Origin: CAMTUW01 sp947085035
GTDB taxonomy: Bacteria > Actinomycetota > Coriobacteriia > Anaerosomatales > PHET01
Assembly (NCBI GenBank): GCA_947085035.1
Contig: CAMTUW010000010.1
Coordinates: forward strand, 1 to 64,000
Direction of reading: 5' to 3'
DNA: 64,000 bases
The first letter of the stretch is position 1, and each line of letters begins with the position of its first letter. The notes under the pieces are model-generated. The model ran no database searches and had not been told where the DNA came from. It was given only the letters and a program-made list of their open reading frames with translations. Of this stretch, positions 7,763 through 16,357 are shown piece by piece. A program made the translations under genes and the position numbers.

Positions 7763-8821
7763 CTACCCCGTGTAGAGCACCCTGCCCTGGCCAACCACGA
7801 TCTCCCCGATCTCAGATACCGTCTCACCGGCGGCGCGCAACGCCACAGCGGCGGTCGGCGCGTCGGACGGATCCATCACGAGCGCCATGCCGATACCCAT
7901 GTTGAATGTCCGGTGAGCCTCGTCCGCTGACAGCGCCGCGGCCTCGACGACCGTCTCGATGATGCGAGGCACCCGCCACGAACCTCGATGGATCACCGCA
8001 TCGCAATCCTTGGGGAGCACGCGATCGAGGTTCTCAGTGATACCCCCGCCGGTGATGTGGGCCATCGCCTTGATGGGTGCGCCCGAACGCACCACTCCCA
8101 ACACCGTCTTGACGTAGATGCGAGTCGGGGTGAGTAGCGCCTCGCCCAAGCTCACGCCTCCCAAGTCGACGCGCGCCAGCGCGAGCTCGCCCTCCCGCCC
8201 CTCGACAAGCGCTTTGCGCACAAGTGAGAATCCGTTGCTGTGCAGCCCGCTCGAGGCCAGTCCGAGCACCACGTCGCCCGGCTTCACCGTCGAGCCGTCG
8301 ATCACGTCGGGCCGATCCACGACGCCGACGCAAAAACCCGACAGGTCGTAGTCATCAACCGGCATCACGTCGGGGTGCTCGGCCATCTCGCCACCGATCA
8401 AGGCGCAGCCGGCTTGCCGGCATCCCTCGGCGATTCCCTCAACGATGCTCCCGACCAACTCGCCATCGAGCTTCCCCGTGGCGATGTAGTCGAGGAAGAA
8501 CAGTGGCTCCGCACCGGTCACGAGGATGTCGTTCACGCACATCGCGACCAGATCGATCCCAACGGTGTCATGCTTTCCGAGAAGCTGCGCGACCCTGAGC
8601 TTCGTGCCAACGCCGTCGGTGGCCGAGACGAGGATCGGCTCGCGCATACCTTTGAAAGCCGCCGCCGAGAACATGCCTCCGAACCCGCCGATGTCGCCTA
8701 TGACCTCGGGGCGGTAGGTGCTTCGCACACTCTCGCGGATTCTCTCAACGGCGTGCGCGCCCGCAGCGGTATCGACCCCTGCGTCGCGATACGTGATGGG
8801 ACGGCGCTTCTCGTCAGTCAC
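7763..8821 (-). CDS. purM: phosphoribosylformylglycinamidine cyclo-ligase (AIR synthetase)
   Basis: A 352-residue AIR synthetase. It has the YRDAGVD N-terminus, GGFGGMF, DGVGTKL and the ATP-site motif GGEMAEHP, at full family length. The GTG start lies inside the end of purF (8-nt overlap), which suggests translational coupling. It catalyses the fifth step of purine synthesis and feeds its product down the pathway; purN in the same transcript supplies an earlier step. Confidence 0.96.
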   Translation of the reverse strand: MTDEKRRPITYRDAGVDTAAGAHAVERIRESVRSTYRPEVIGDIGGFGGMFSAAAFKGMREPILVSATDGVGTKLRVAQLLGKHDTVGIDLVAMCVNDILVTGAEPLFFLDYIATGKLDGELVGSIVEGIAEGCRQAGCALIGGEMAEHPDVMPVDDYDLSGFCVGVVDRPDVIDGSTVKPGDVVLGLASSGLHSNGFSLVRKALVEGREGELALARVDLGGVSLGEALLTPTRIYVKTVLGVVRSGAPIKAMAHITGGGITENLDRVLPKDCDAVIHRGSWRVPRIIETVVEAAALSADEAHRTFNMGIGMALVMDPSDAPTAAVALRAAGETVSEIGEIVVGQGRVLYTG

Positions 8822-10289
8822 GAGTCTCGACCGCCCCGCACGACTCGAGCGCCATCTTGCCGTTTCGGCTGGACTGGGGGATCTCGATGGGATACTCGCC
8901 GTTGAAACAGGCGAGACAGAAGTCTTCGGCAGCGGTTCCCGTCGCCCCCACCATGCCGGGCAGGGACAGATACGCCAAAGAATCCGCGCCGATGTGCTCG
9001 CGGATCTCTTCTACCGTATGCGACGCGGCGATGAGCTGCTCTTGCGTATCCGTGTCGATGCCGTAGAAACATGGCCACACGACGGGCGGAGAGGTGATTC
9101 TCATGTGCACTTCAGCCGCCCCTGCGTCCCGCAGCAGCTGTACGAGTTTCCTTGTGGTGTTGCCGCGCACGATGGAGTCGTCCACCACCACGAGGCGCTT
9201 GCCTTTGATCGCGTGCTTGAACGGGTTGAGTTTCAGCCGGATGCCCTGCTGTCGCAGCGTCTGCGACGGTGAGATGAACGTCCGCCCGACGTAGCGGTTC
9301 TTGGCGAGCCCCTCACCGAAGGGGATGCCGCTGCCTTGAGCGTAGCCGACCGCCGCCGGTACCCCTGAGTCCGGGACACCGATGACGAGATCGGCTTCGA
9401 TCGGCGCTTCGCCGGCCAGTGCCACGCCCATGAGACGCCGCGCCTCATACAGCGAGCAGCCGTAGATCTCTGAGTCCGGACGCGCGAAGTAGACGAACTC
9501 GAACATGCACATGGAGCGCTTCTGACCCGGAACTGCCTGAAGCGTCTCGAGTCCATCAGTCGATATCTTGAGCGCCTCGCCCGGCTCGACGTCACGAACG
9601 AATCGCGCGCCCACGATGTCGAGCGCGCACGTCTCGCTGGCCACGACCCATCCGTCGCCCTCGAGTCGACCCAACACGAGCGGCCTGACCCCGTGCGGAT
9701 CGCGAAAGGCGTAAAGCGCGTGCTCGGTCATCAGCACAACGGCGTAGGCGCCGTCGATGAGTTGCATCGTCTCTCGGATCCCGTCCCGCAGACGATTGTG
9801 CTGCTGCGTGAACGCCGCGATGAGCGTCGCAATCACTTCCGAGTCCGTGGTGGAACGGAAGCGGATGCCTCGCCCTTGAAGCGCGTCTCGCAGCTCACTC
9901 GTGTTGACGAGGTTGCCGTTGTGCGCCAAAGCGATGCCCTGGCGCCCGATCGTCGAGAGGTGCGGCTGGGCGTTCTCCCATGCCGATGAAGTGCCGGTCG
10001 TCGAGTAGCGGGTGTGACCGATCGCCACGTCGCCGGTGAGCGAGTCCAGGTCGCTTTCCTTGAACACCCGGCTCACCAGCCCGAGGTTCTTGGTCACCGT
10101 GACCGTCTCGCCGTCGCCCACGGCGATTCCCGCACTCTCTTGACCGCGATGTTGAAGAGCGTGCAGGCCGAAGTACGTCAAGCGCGCCACGTCTTCACCC
10201 GGCGCGTACACGCCGAAGACGCCGCACGCCTCCTCGGGGTGCTCGGGACGGTCGGCGAGGAGGGGCTCCTCGGGGTTGTGAGAAATCAT
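8814..10289 (-). CDS. purF: amidophosphoribosyltransferase
   Basis: A 491-residue glutamine PRPP amidotransferase, the committed step of purine synthesis. A 21-residue propeptide would be removed to expose Cys22 (ACGVFGVY), the Ntn glutaminase nucleophile. The PRTase motif VVDDSIVRGNTT is intact. Cysteines in SMCMFEF, WPCFYG and FCLACFNGEYP match the B. subtilis-type [4Fe-4S]-containing subgroup, which is inactivated by oxygen. ATG start; GAGG lies about 10 nt upstream. purM overlaps its end. Confidence 0.97.
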   Translation of the reverse strand: MISHNPEEPLLADRPEHPEEACGVFGVYAPGEDVARLTYFGLHALQHRGQESAGIAVGDGETVTVTKNLGLVSRVFKESDLDSLTGDVAIGHTRYSTTGTSSAWENAQPHLSTIGRQGIALAHNGNLVNTSELRDALQGRGIRFRSTTDSEVIATLIAAFTQQHNRLRDGIRETMQLIDGAYAVVLMTEHALYAFRDPHGVRPLVLGRLEGDGWVVASETCALDIVGARFVRDVEPGEALKISTDGLETLQAVPGQKRSMCMFEFVYFARPDSEIYGCSLYEARRLMGVALAGEAPIEADLVIGVPDSGVPAAVGYAQGSGIPFGEGLAKNRYVGRTFISPSQTLRQQGIRLKLNPFKHAIKGKRLVVVDDSIVRGNTTRKLVQLLRDAGAAEVHMRITSPPVVWPCFYGIDTDTQEQLIAASHTVEEIREHIGADSLAYLSLPGMVGATGTAAEDFCLACFNGEYPIEIPQSSRNGKMALESCGAVETRD

Positions 10290-10369
10290 ACGGTGCGGTC
10301 CTCGCGATACGTGGTCGGGCGTGGACGCGGCAAGAATAGCACGGCCGTCTGCGTTGCGGTCCCCGGAGA

Positions 10370-10549
10370 TTACGGAGCGGGCTGCCAGAAACAGCGCCTC
10401 GGTGACTCGATGTCGCCGGACTTCTTGAGGTCGGCCATCGCCTTGTCGACCACCTTGCGGTCGAGGCCTGTCATCTCCACGACCTTACCGGCGTTGAGCG
10501 GCTCTCCGGCTGCCTTCATGGCGTCGAGTACCTGCTGCGTCGCTTCCAC
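10370..10549 (-). CDS. 59-residue winged-helix-like protein
   Basis: A short gene that length filters easily miss. GTG at 10549 follows AGGAGG with 5-nt spacing and encodes 59 residues. They include AMKAAGEPLNAGKVVEMTGL, a helix-turn-helix-like pattern, then DRKVVDKAMADLKKSGDI and a C-terminal CFWQPAP wing-like end. Codon use is strongly GC3-biased like its neighbours. It could be a minimal DNA-binding protein, possibly a regulator of purF, which starts 80 nt downstream on the same strand. An ATG in the overlapping +1 frame soon hits a stop and is not the start. Function is inferred from sequence pattern only. Confidence 0.72.
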   Translation of the reverse strand: MEATQQVLDAMKAAGEPLNAGKVVEMTGLDRKVVDKAMADLKKSGDIESPRRCFWQPAP

Positions 10550-10573
10550 GTCATCCTCCTGATGGTCGAATAG

Positions 10574-10588
10574 GGTTCCAAGAGAACC
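10574..10588. promoter_or_regulatory. dyad GGTTC-N5-GAACC in the divergent intergenic region
   Basis: A perfect 5-bp dyad, extended to 7 bp per half-site with one mismatch (AGGGTTC/GAACCTT). It lies 25-40 nt upstream of the 59-residue gene and about 115 nt upstream of the divergent membrane-protein gene. Its position suits an operator; the cognate protein is unknown. Confidence 0.4.
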
Positions 10589-10700
10589 TTACCCCACTTC
10601 ACCCGAAATGACGTGCGTTGTGTGTAGCGCCGCTCGATTGGCCTGAACCCTGCTAAGATGTCGCCTTGATCGACCGTCCATACTCGCTCCGGAGGTCTCG

Positions 10701-11939
10701 ATGCGCCGCGCACTGTCCACACTCATCCTGCTCGCCCTTGCCATCCCTCTGGTTCTTGTGGGACCGACAGCGGGATTTGCCGCAGCGAACTTCCCCGTGT
10801 GGGAGACCGTTGAAGTCACCCTCCACAGCGAGGACGGCTCAAGCGTGCTCCTCATCTCCGGAAAACTGCCCGACGCGACGAAGTTGCCCGTCACGGTCCA
10901 ACTCGCTGCTCCAGCCGGAGCCAAGCTTCAGTGGGCCGGCGAGATCTTGAACGGCCCGGCATCCGAGGATCCGACCGTGAAGTACGAAATCGCCACCGTG
11001 GGTGATTCGGACGTCTACACCTTCACACTGACACAGTCGCGCACAGGTCAGATCGAAGTCACCAGTCCTGGAGTGCTCCGATTCGACGGCACCGGCTACG
11101 TTGCCGCTGTGAAGTGGGCGCCTTCGTCTCCGGTGAAGCAGGTGAACCTGAATGTGCTCATCCCGCCGAATGGTCAGGTATCCACTGCCGACGAGGGTCT
11201 GCAGACGGTGCCCGCCGGGAGTGGCTACTCCTACCTTCGCAAGGTCGCGAAAGATCCCAAGTTGGGTGAGCCGATCACCATCAACGTGAACTACACGCTG
11301 AGTGCCGTCGCTCCGGGCGCCGGGGCGCCCCAGACCAACAGCAGTTTCCCTGTAGTCCTTCTGGCGCTCCTGTTCGGCTTCGGAGGGCTGATCGCTGTTC
11401 TCGCGATCCGCAACAAGACCCGCGCGCGCGCCGCCGCATCACCAGTCGATGATGACGAGGATGTACTGCTGTCCGTGGACGACGAACTTGTTGAGGACGC
11501 ACCGACCGTGCGTCACGCCCCGGCACCGGCCCCCCCGCACGCGCCGGTGCAGCCTGGAAAACCACGCAACACGAAGCTCGTCCCGCTCGTGGTCATGGCG
11601 GTGATCGTCTTCGCGGGCGCCTTCGCCGTGAGCATCGGCAATCGCAGCGTGGCCACCGGCGACATCGTATCGATGCAGTTCGCGACCGTCGACGAGTGCG
11701 CGAGCTCGGAGTTCCTTCTCCAGCCGAAAGGTAACGCAAGCCTTCGAGATGACGCCCAGAAGGTCTTGACCGCGCTGCGCGCTGTTGCGGGAATTGGAAG
11801 CGCTACCGTCGACTTGAAGGCATCCACGGTGACTGTCAGCTACTGCGGCTCGGTCGCGAACTCCGACCAGATTCTCGCGGCACTGCAAGCGACCGGCTAC
11901 ACCGTCACTCCCGCCGGCTTCGCGCCGGTCGTCGAGTAG
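10701..11939 (+). CDS. secreted/membrane protein with two TM helices and an HMA-like C-terminal domain
   Basis: A 412-residue protein of unknown function. It has a signal peptide (1-28) and an extracytoplasmic beta-rich region (30-200). A membrane helix (about 216-236), a short acidic and proline-rich cytoplasmic linker and a second helix (about 292-311) follow. The C-terminal domain (325-410) has the beta-alpha-beta pattern of heavy-metal-associated domains (ALRAVAGIGSATVDLKASTV, ALQATGYTV). The metal-binding CxxC is absent; only Cys333 and Cys382 remain, and they could form a disulfide. GGAGG (10691-10695) sets the ATG start, and a -10-like TAAGAT lies near 10655. It is convergent with the LytTR regulator. 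Confidence 0.75.
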   Translation: MRRALSTLILLALAIPLVLVGPTAGFAAANFPVWETVEVTLHSEDGSSVLLISGKLPDATKLPVTVQLAAPAGAKLQWAGEILNGPASEDPTVKYEIATVGDSDVYTFTLTQSRTGQIEVTSPGVLRFDGTGYVAAVKWAPSSPVKQVNLNVLIPPNGQVSTADEGLQTVPAGSGYSYLRKVAKDPKLGEPITINVNYTLSAVAPGAGAPQTNSSFPVVLLALLFGFGGLIAVLAIRNKTRARAAASPVDDDEDVLLSVDDELVEDAPTVRHAPAPAPPHAPVQPGKPRNTKLVPLVVMAVIVFAGAFAVSIGNRSVATGDIVSMQFATVDECASSEFLLQPKGNASLRDDAQKVLTALRAVAGIGSATVDLKASTVTVSYCGSVANSDQILAALQATGYTVTPAGFAPVVE

Positions 11940-11953
11940 CAGATCCTCAGGAA

Positions 11954-12664
11954 CTACAGCCCGAGCGCCTTCTTGAGCGATGGAACACGCCTGCGCGAGA
12001 CCGGGATCTGGGTTGATGCGGCGTCGGTGAGCGTGAGCAGGAGCGTGCCACCGTACATAGGCACCACTTCTTTGACACAAGACAGGTTCACGAGGTACCG
12101 GCGATGAATCCGGAAGAACCCTGTCGCGTCCAGCTTGGCTTCGAGAGCCGCGAGAGACATGGTCGACAGATAGCGCTCGCTTGACGTGTGCAGGTAACTG
12201 TAATCGTCCTTCGCCATGATGTAGAGGATCTCCTCAACGGCGATGAGCAGCTTCTTGCCCGCTTTCTCGACGAGTACCCGATCGACCTTCGAGGGGGGCT
12301 GCTCGGCTACCGGCGTGAGTCGCGCCACGGTCTCTCGCAGGCGCTCCATCTCGACAGGCTTGACCAGGTAGTCCGCCGCACGGACCTCGAAGGCCTTGAT
12401 GGCATGCTCGGAATGCGCGGTGATGAACACGATCGCCGGGGGCCTGGGATGCGCGGCCAACGCTTCGGCGAGTTGCACGCCGGTCAACCCCGGCATCTGG
12501 ATATCGAGCAGGATCACGTCGTAAGGGATGGCCTTGATGAGCTGCATCGCCTCCATGGCGTTACCAGCCTCACCAACGACCTCGACGCCCCCGACCTCGC
12601 CGAGGAGGAAGCGCAACTCGGAGCGAGCCGGAGCTTCGTCATCGACTACCAGTGCCTTGAGCAT
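11954..12664 (-). CDS. LytTR-family response regulator
   Basis: A 236-residue regulator. An N-terminal receiver domain (1-118) with acidic pocket D8-D9 and phosphoacceptor Asp54 (ILLDIQMPG) is followed by a LytTR DNA-binding domain (FFRIHRRYLVNL, TLTDAASTQIPVSRR). Such proteins bind paired 9-12 bp sites and often control exopolysaccharide, competence or cell-wall genes. AAGGAGG sets the ATG start. No partner histidine kinase is adjacent, so its sensor is elsewhere. It is convergent with the HMA-like membrane protein and follows the GNAT gene by 83 nt. Confidence 0.93.
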   Translation of the reverse strand: MLKALVVDDEAPARSELRFLLGEVGGVEVVGEAGNAMEAMQLIKAIPYDVILLDIQMPGLTGVQLAEALAAHPRPPAIVFITAHSEHAIKAFEVRAADYLVKPVEMERLRETVARLTPVAEQPPSKVDRVLVEKAGKKLLIAVEEILYIMAKDDYSYLHTSSERYLSTMSLAALEAKLDATGFFRIHRRYLVNLSCVKEVVPMYGGTLLLTLTDAASTQIPVSRRRVPSLKKALGL

Positions 12665-12747
12665 TCACGCCTCCTTGGTAGAAGTGAGGCCTTTCGCCGT
12701 CAAGTGCCGCGCGGGAATCCGCAACGGCTCACCTCACAGTGTAGCCG

Positions 12748-13578
12748 CTATCGCGCACTGTGCGCATCCACCGTCAGAAGCACGTATCGCTCAACCATCT
12801 CGACGAAGCCCATCATGACGTAGAGCCCGCGCGAAGCCAGGTTCTCTTCCTGTGTGCACAACGACACGCCCAGCGCTCGCACCTCTCGACTCCACGAGAC
12901 GCACTCGGCAAGCAGTGCTGTCGCGATCCCGCAGCGGCGAGTCTCAGGAAGCACCGCCAGTCGACTGATGGTCACACTGGCCCCGGACAGCGCACACGCG
13001 GCGTATCCGACGATACCACCATCCGGGTGTTCGTACACCGTCAGGCGCTCAGACGCGAACGACCTCGCGAACTCCTCGGGCCCCATGAGCCAGAACGCAT
13101 CGAAGCACCGCCCGTCCACGTCGACGAGAGCGGGGAGGTCATCGGCGGTCGCGAGCCTCACCCCGCGTGACCGAAGAGACCGCGGCTCTGTAGCGGCGCC
13201 GACCGCACGCGTGAAGGCGACCAGTCTCACCTGGTCAACCATGCCAACCTCACGATAGGGCCCCGCCAGCGATTCGGCGACGAGCGGCGACACGATGCCG
13301 CCTCGCCCCCACGATTCCGCGAGCAGGCGAACCTGGTCCAGAAGAGGTCCCATGCGCTCGATGGGGGCCCACAGACCTCGAATCGCGAGCAGGTCGAGGT
13401 GTGCACGCCAGCGACCCAACACGAGAACGTCTCCGGCGCGTGAGACCCGCACCCATTCCGGATGCCCCTCGTGATACCGCATGAACTCGTCACGGTTGGC
13501 GATGATGTGGGCCGCCCGCACCGCAGGCCAGAGCTTCTTGGCTTCGGTGGTGCTCGCCGGGTGCGTCAGGCCTCTCAC
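12748..13578 (-). CDS. GNAT family N-acetyltransferase
   Basis: A 276-residue protein. The C-terminal half is a GNAT domain with the acetyl-CoA loop RRCGIATALL, preceded by VTISRLAVLPET and followed by LYVMMGF. The N-terminal ~140 residues (HPEWVRVSRAGDVLVLGRW) form a second, unassigned domain. The open frame runs upstream into the permease gene, but GTG at 13578 overlaps the permease stop as GTGA, so this start is preferred. The acyl acceptor is unknown. Confidence 0.85.
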   Translation of the reverse strand: MRGLTHPASTTEAKKLWPAVRAAHIIANRDEFMRYHEGHPEWVRVSRAGDVLVLGRWRAHLDLLAIRGLWAPIERMGPLLDQVRLLAESWGRGGIVSPLVAESLAGPYREVGMVDQVRLVAFTRAVGAATEPRSLRSRGVRLATADDLPALVDVDGRCFDAFWLMGPEEFARSFASERLTVYEHPDGGIVGYAACALSGASVTISRLAVLPETRRCGIATALLAECVSWSREVRALGVSLCTQEENLASRGLYVMMGFVEMVERYVLLTVDAHSAR

Positions 13579-14366
13579 ATCATGCTCGCGATCTCGCTCG
13601 CGAACAGCCACACGGCCGCGCCCGCGAGTATGAGCGCGAACCCGACACGCACGGTCACCTCACGTGCCGATGCGGTGAATCGAGCGCCGAGAACGGCCCC
13701 CGGAACCACTCCGAGGGCCATGAGGGCCCCGATGTTCCAATCGACATGACCGAGCGCGGCGTGCGTGATCGCTCCCGGCACCGCCAGCACCGCCACCGCA
13801 ACGAGAGACGTGCCCATGGCGTTCTTGATGGGGTAGCGCATCCAGCGCACAAGCAGCGGCACCAGCACGAACCCCCCACCCAGTCCGAAGAAGCCGGCGT
13901 ACCCACCGGCGAGCAGTCCAATCACGGCGAGCCGCCAAGAGCCGATGCGCCCATGCCCGCGTGACGCATCGGTGGGACGCGCGGGCGGTGGCCTGAACGC
14001 CTGAAACGTCATGTCCGTGGCCACTGCCGCCATCAACACCGCTGTGCCGACAAGCACGACCGAGCCGCCCACGAGTTCGGTGGCCAGCGCGCCCAGGACG
14101 GCGGCGACCGTACCTGTGATGCCCAGCCAGAACCCGGCACTGAGCTCGACGAGTCCTCGCCGCTGATACGAGAGCGCTCCCGCGATCGCGCCGGGGATGA
14201 TGACCAGCAGCGGCGTTCCCACGGCGACCAGCGCAGGGGCACCGAGAACCAATCGGATCGCCGGCGTGGTCAGCATGCCGCCACCGATTCCGAAAGCGCC
14301 CGACAAGACTCCGGATAGAAAGCCTATCGCCCCGGCGAGAAGCCCCTCAGGCATCCAGAGCGCCAT
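13575..14366 (-). CDS. TauE/SafE family anion permease
   Basis: A 263-residue membrane protein with the TauE/SafE (DUF81) pattern. Two homologous halves begin AGAIGFLSGVLSGAFGIGGG and LLAGGYAGFFGLGGGFVLVP, each rich in glycine and small residues, with seven to eight predicted helices. Family members export or import sulfite, sulfoacetate or related organic anions; the substrate here is not predictable. It lies 6 nt after the glycosyltransferase gene and overlaps the GNAT start. Confidence 0.9.
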   Translation of the reverse strand: MALWMPEGLLAGAIGFLSGVLSGAFGIGGGMLTTPAIRLVLGAPALVAVGTPLLVIIPGAIAGALSYQRRGLVELSAGFWLGITGTVAAVLGALATELVGGSVVLVGTAVLMAAVATDMTFQAFRPPPARPTDASRGHGRIGSWRLAVIGLLAGGYAGFFGLGGGFVLVPLLVRWMRYPIKNAMGTSLVAVAVLAVPGAITHAALGHVDWNIGALMALGVVPGAVLGARFTASAREVTVRVGFALILAGAAVWLFASEIASMM

Positions 14367-14372
14367 GGTGAC

Positions 14373-15632
14373 CTACTGCGAGGGCGGCACCACCGGGAAG
14401 CGCCCGGTGATCGCCGTGCGATCGATTCGCCGCTCGCCGGTGAACAGACTCGCGAGCGCGACATCCTCGCAGATACGCTCCATCAGCATCGGCCACCTGC
14501 GCTGGAACTCGAAGTAGTTCTGGCAGTTCTCGCGAGCATAGACGCCCGCTTCGCGCACCGAATACAGCGCCGCCTGGAAGTAGCGGCTCTTCTCCGGGCG
14601 CGAGATGGCGCGAAGCATCCCGGTGATGAACGCCCGCCAGCCAACGGAGGAGTCGATGAACTCGCCCGGAAACGGCATCATCGACTGCGGCGTCACCTGG
14701 CGCAAGTCGACCTGGGACTTGGCGAACTCGATCTTGCGATGCTCATAGACGAATCGGTAGACGTCCTGGCGGAAACGCAGCGCCTCGCTGACGGGCTCCG
14801 GCGGCCGGTGGACCGCCTTCCAGCCGTCATCGATGAAGACATCCCCGCCGTGCATGCGCACGTTGATGACGTAGTCCATGTCCTCGCCGCGCGTGACCCA
14901 CGGGTCGAAGCTGACCGCCGAGAACATGTCGCGGTGCAACGCCATGATGCCACCGAACGCGATCTTCGCACGCTGGATGCGCGGCGGCTTCATCACCGCG
15001 TCGATCGCCTTGTTGAACGCGTCTCGCTGCCGCCAGAACATGTCGGACCAGTGAGCCGCGTCGTGCCTCTTCCAGTTGCCGGAGTGGTCCACGTAAAATC
15101 CGGTCTTGGCGAGAAGGGGGGTGCCGTCTTGCAGGCGCTCACCAAGCCCGTAGAGCGCGTTTTCGAGGAACTCGGGGCCCAAGACCACCTCGTCGTCATC
15201 GAAGAAGACGACCACGTCGTGGCCCAGCACAGCGGCGGCGATCAGTCCGACGTTTCGGACCGCGCCGTACCCTATGAGCGTCACGCCATCGATGAGGTCG
15301 GCGAACTCGAGTTGCTCGAGTCGGCGGTGGAGCGAGCCCATCTCGGCAGGACCGAACACGAGCGCGTCGATTTCGGGGAACTCGTCGACGATCTCGCGAA
15401 CCCGGTCCTCAGCCTGGTGGGCGATCGACGGATCGGTCACCGCCACGATGACGACGACGCGACCGAGGCCGCGCACCTCGCGAAGTGACGCGAGGCAGTC
15501 GACCAGCGGTGGGTCGATCTCGTCGAGCGGAGTCGGATGATCGTAGGTGGCCGCGATCTCATCGAGGGTTATGCGGTTGCGACCACCGCTGCGACGGGTC
15601 CAGAACGTGGGTATGACTACGACGGGATCCAC
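14373..15632 (-). CDS. glycosyltransferase (GT-A fold, family 2-like)
   Basis: A 419-residue probable nucleotide-sugar glycosyltransferase. The DxD-type metal site is Asp145-Asp147 (VVFFDDDEVV), preceded by GYGAVRNVG and followed by the acceptor-site motifs GGIMALHRDMF and RGEDMDYV. There is no signal peptide or membrane helix, so it is cytoplasmic. The C-terminal ~100 residues are helical and unassigned. The start is GTG with AGGAG about 11 nt upstream, slightly long spacing. Substrate is unknown; a glycan or glycerate-sugar product is possible. Confidence 0.82.
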   Translation of the reverse strand: MDPVVVIPTFWTRRSGGRNRITLDEIAATYDHPTPLDEIDPPLVDCLASLREVRGLGRVVVIVAVTDPSIAHQAEDRVREIVDEFPEIDALVFGPAEMGSLHRRLEQLEFADLIDGVTLIGYGAVRNVGLIAAAVLGHDVVVFFDDDEVVLGPEFLENALYGLGERLQDGTPLLAKTGFYVDHSGNWKRHDAAHWSDMFWRQRDAFNKAIDAVMKPPRIQRAKIAFGGIMALHRDMFSAVSFDPWVTRGEDMDYVINVRMHGGDVFIDDGWKAVHRPPEPVSEALRFRQDVYRFVYEHRKIEFAKSQVDLRQVTPQSMMPFPGEFIDSSVGWRAFITGMLRAISRPEKSRYFQAALYSVREAGVYARENCQNYFEFQRRWPMLMERICEDVALASLFTGERRIDRTAITGRFPVVPPSQ

Positions 15633-15682
15633 TATTGGCGAGACTCCTGTGACGGTTTCATGGCGAGGCGCCTGCGCGCCCG

Positions 15683-16357
15683 CTACATGATACCGCTACC
15701 GGCTTCGGATGTATCTGCCGCCAACAGGTCGCCCTCAGTGACGAGGCAGCGCTCCAAGGCCTCCGAGAGCACCTGATACGGTCGGGTGCCGATGAACAGC
15801 TCGTTACAGATGAGGGCTGCGGGCGTCCCGCTGATCCCCATTCCCGTTGCGAGGTGGAGGAACTGATGGAGGCGTTCGTCGAAGCGTCCCTCGGCAACTG
15901 CGGTCATGGCCTCTGCCGCGTCCAGTCCGGCTGCGGAGGCGATCCGCTCGAGCGCACTCTCATCACCGATGTTCTCCGAGAATCCGTTGTATGCGGCAAA
16001 GATCGCCTCGTGAACCGCCTCGTGGACCTCGGGCCCGAGGTCGCGAGCGTACTCGCCCAGCGAGAGCGCGCGGTGCGTGTTCGGCACGAAGTCGGGAAAC
16101 GTCAGCGTCAGTCCGCCCTCGCGCGCCATACGCGACATGTGCTCCCGGACCCGCTCGGAATGTCCCTCGCCAAGCGTCTCGATTCCTGCTCCCTCGACCG
16201 GGAAGTCAGGCCTGAGCTCGAACGGCACCACAAAGAGTTCGACGTCGTGCTCGGTACGCAGGCGCTTGAGCCGGGGCCAATCGAGATAGCAGAACTGACA
16301 GGCGTAGTCGAAGAAGACGAGGATCCGTGGTCGCTCGACGCCCGCGCTCTCGGTCAT
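15683..16357 (-). CDS. DsbA/FrnE-like thioredoxin-fold oxidoreductase
   Basis: A 224-residue DsbA-family protein of the FrnE/2-hydroxychromene isomerase branch. The redox motif CQFC (Cys20-Cys23, FFDYACQFCYL) is near the N-terminus, a helical insert follows, and the cis-proline loop is SGTPAA. There is no signal peptide, so it should act in the cytoplasm as a thiol oxidoreductase or isomerase. The start MTESAG follows AGGAAGGACCGC and overlaps the stop of the radical-SAM gene (ATGA), which couples their translation. Confidence 0.88.
   Translation of the reverse strand: MTESAGVERPRILVFFDYACQFCYLDWPRLKRLRTEHDVELFVVPFELRPDFPVEGAGIETLGEGHSERVREHMSRMAREGGLTLTFPDFVPNTHRALSLGEYARDLGPEVHEAVHEAIFAAYNGFSENIGDESALERIASAAGLDAAEAMTAVAEGRFDERLHQFLHLATGMGISGTPAALICNELFIGTRPYQVLSEALERCLVTEGDLLAADTSEAGSGIM

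Noticed and set aside
12735..12762. Hairpin CACAGTG/CACTGTG between the GNAT and LytTR genes as a terminator
   Set aside because: The stem has a 14-nt loop, overlaps the GNAT stop and has no U-tract; too weak to call.
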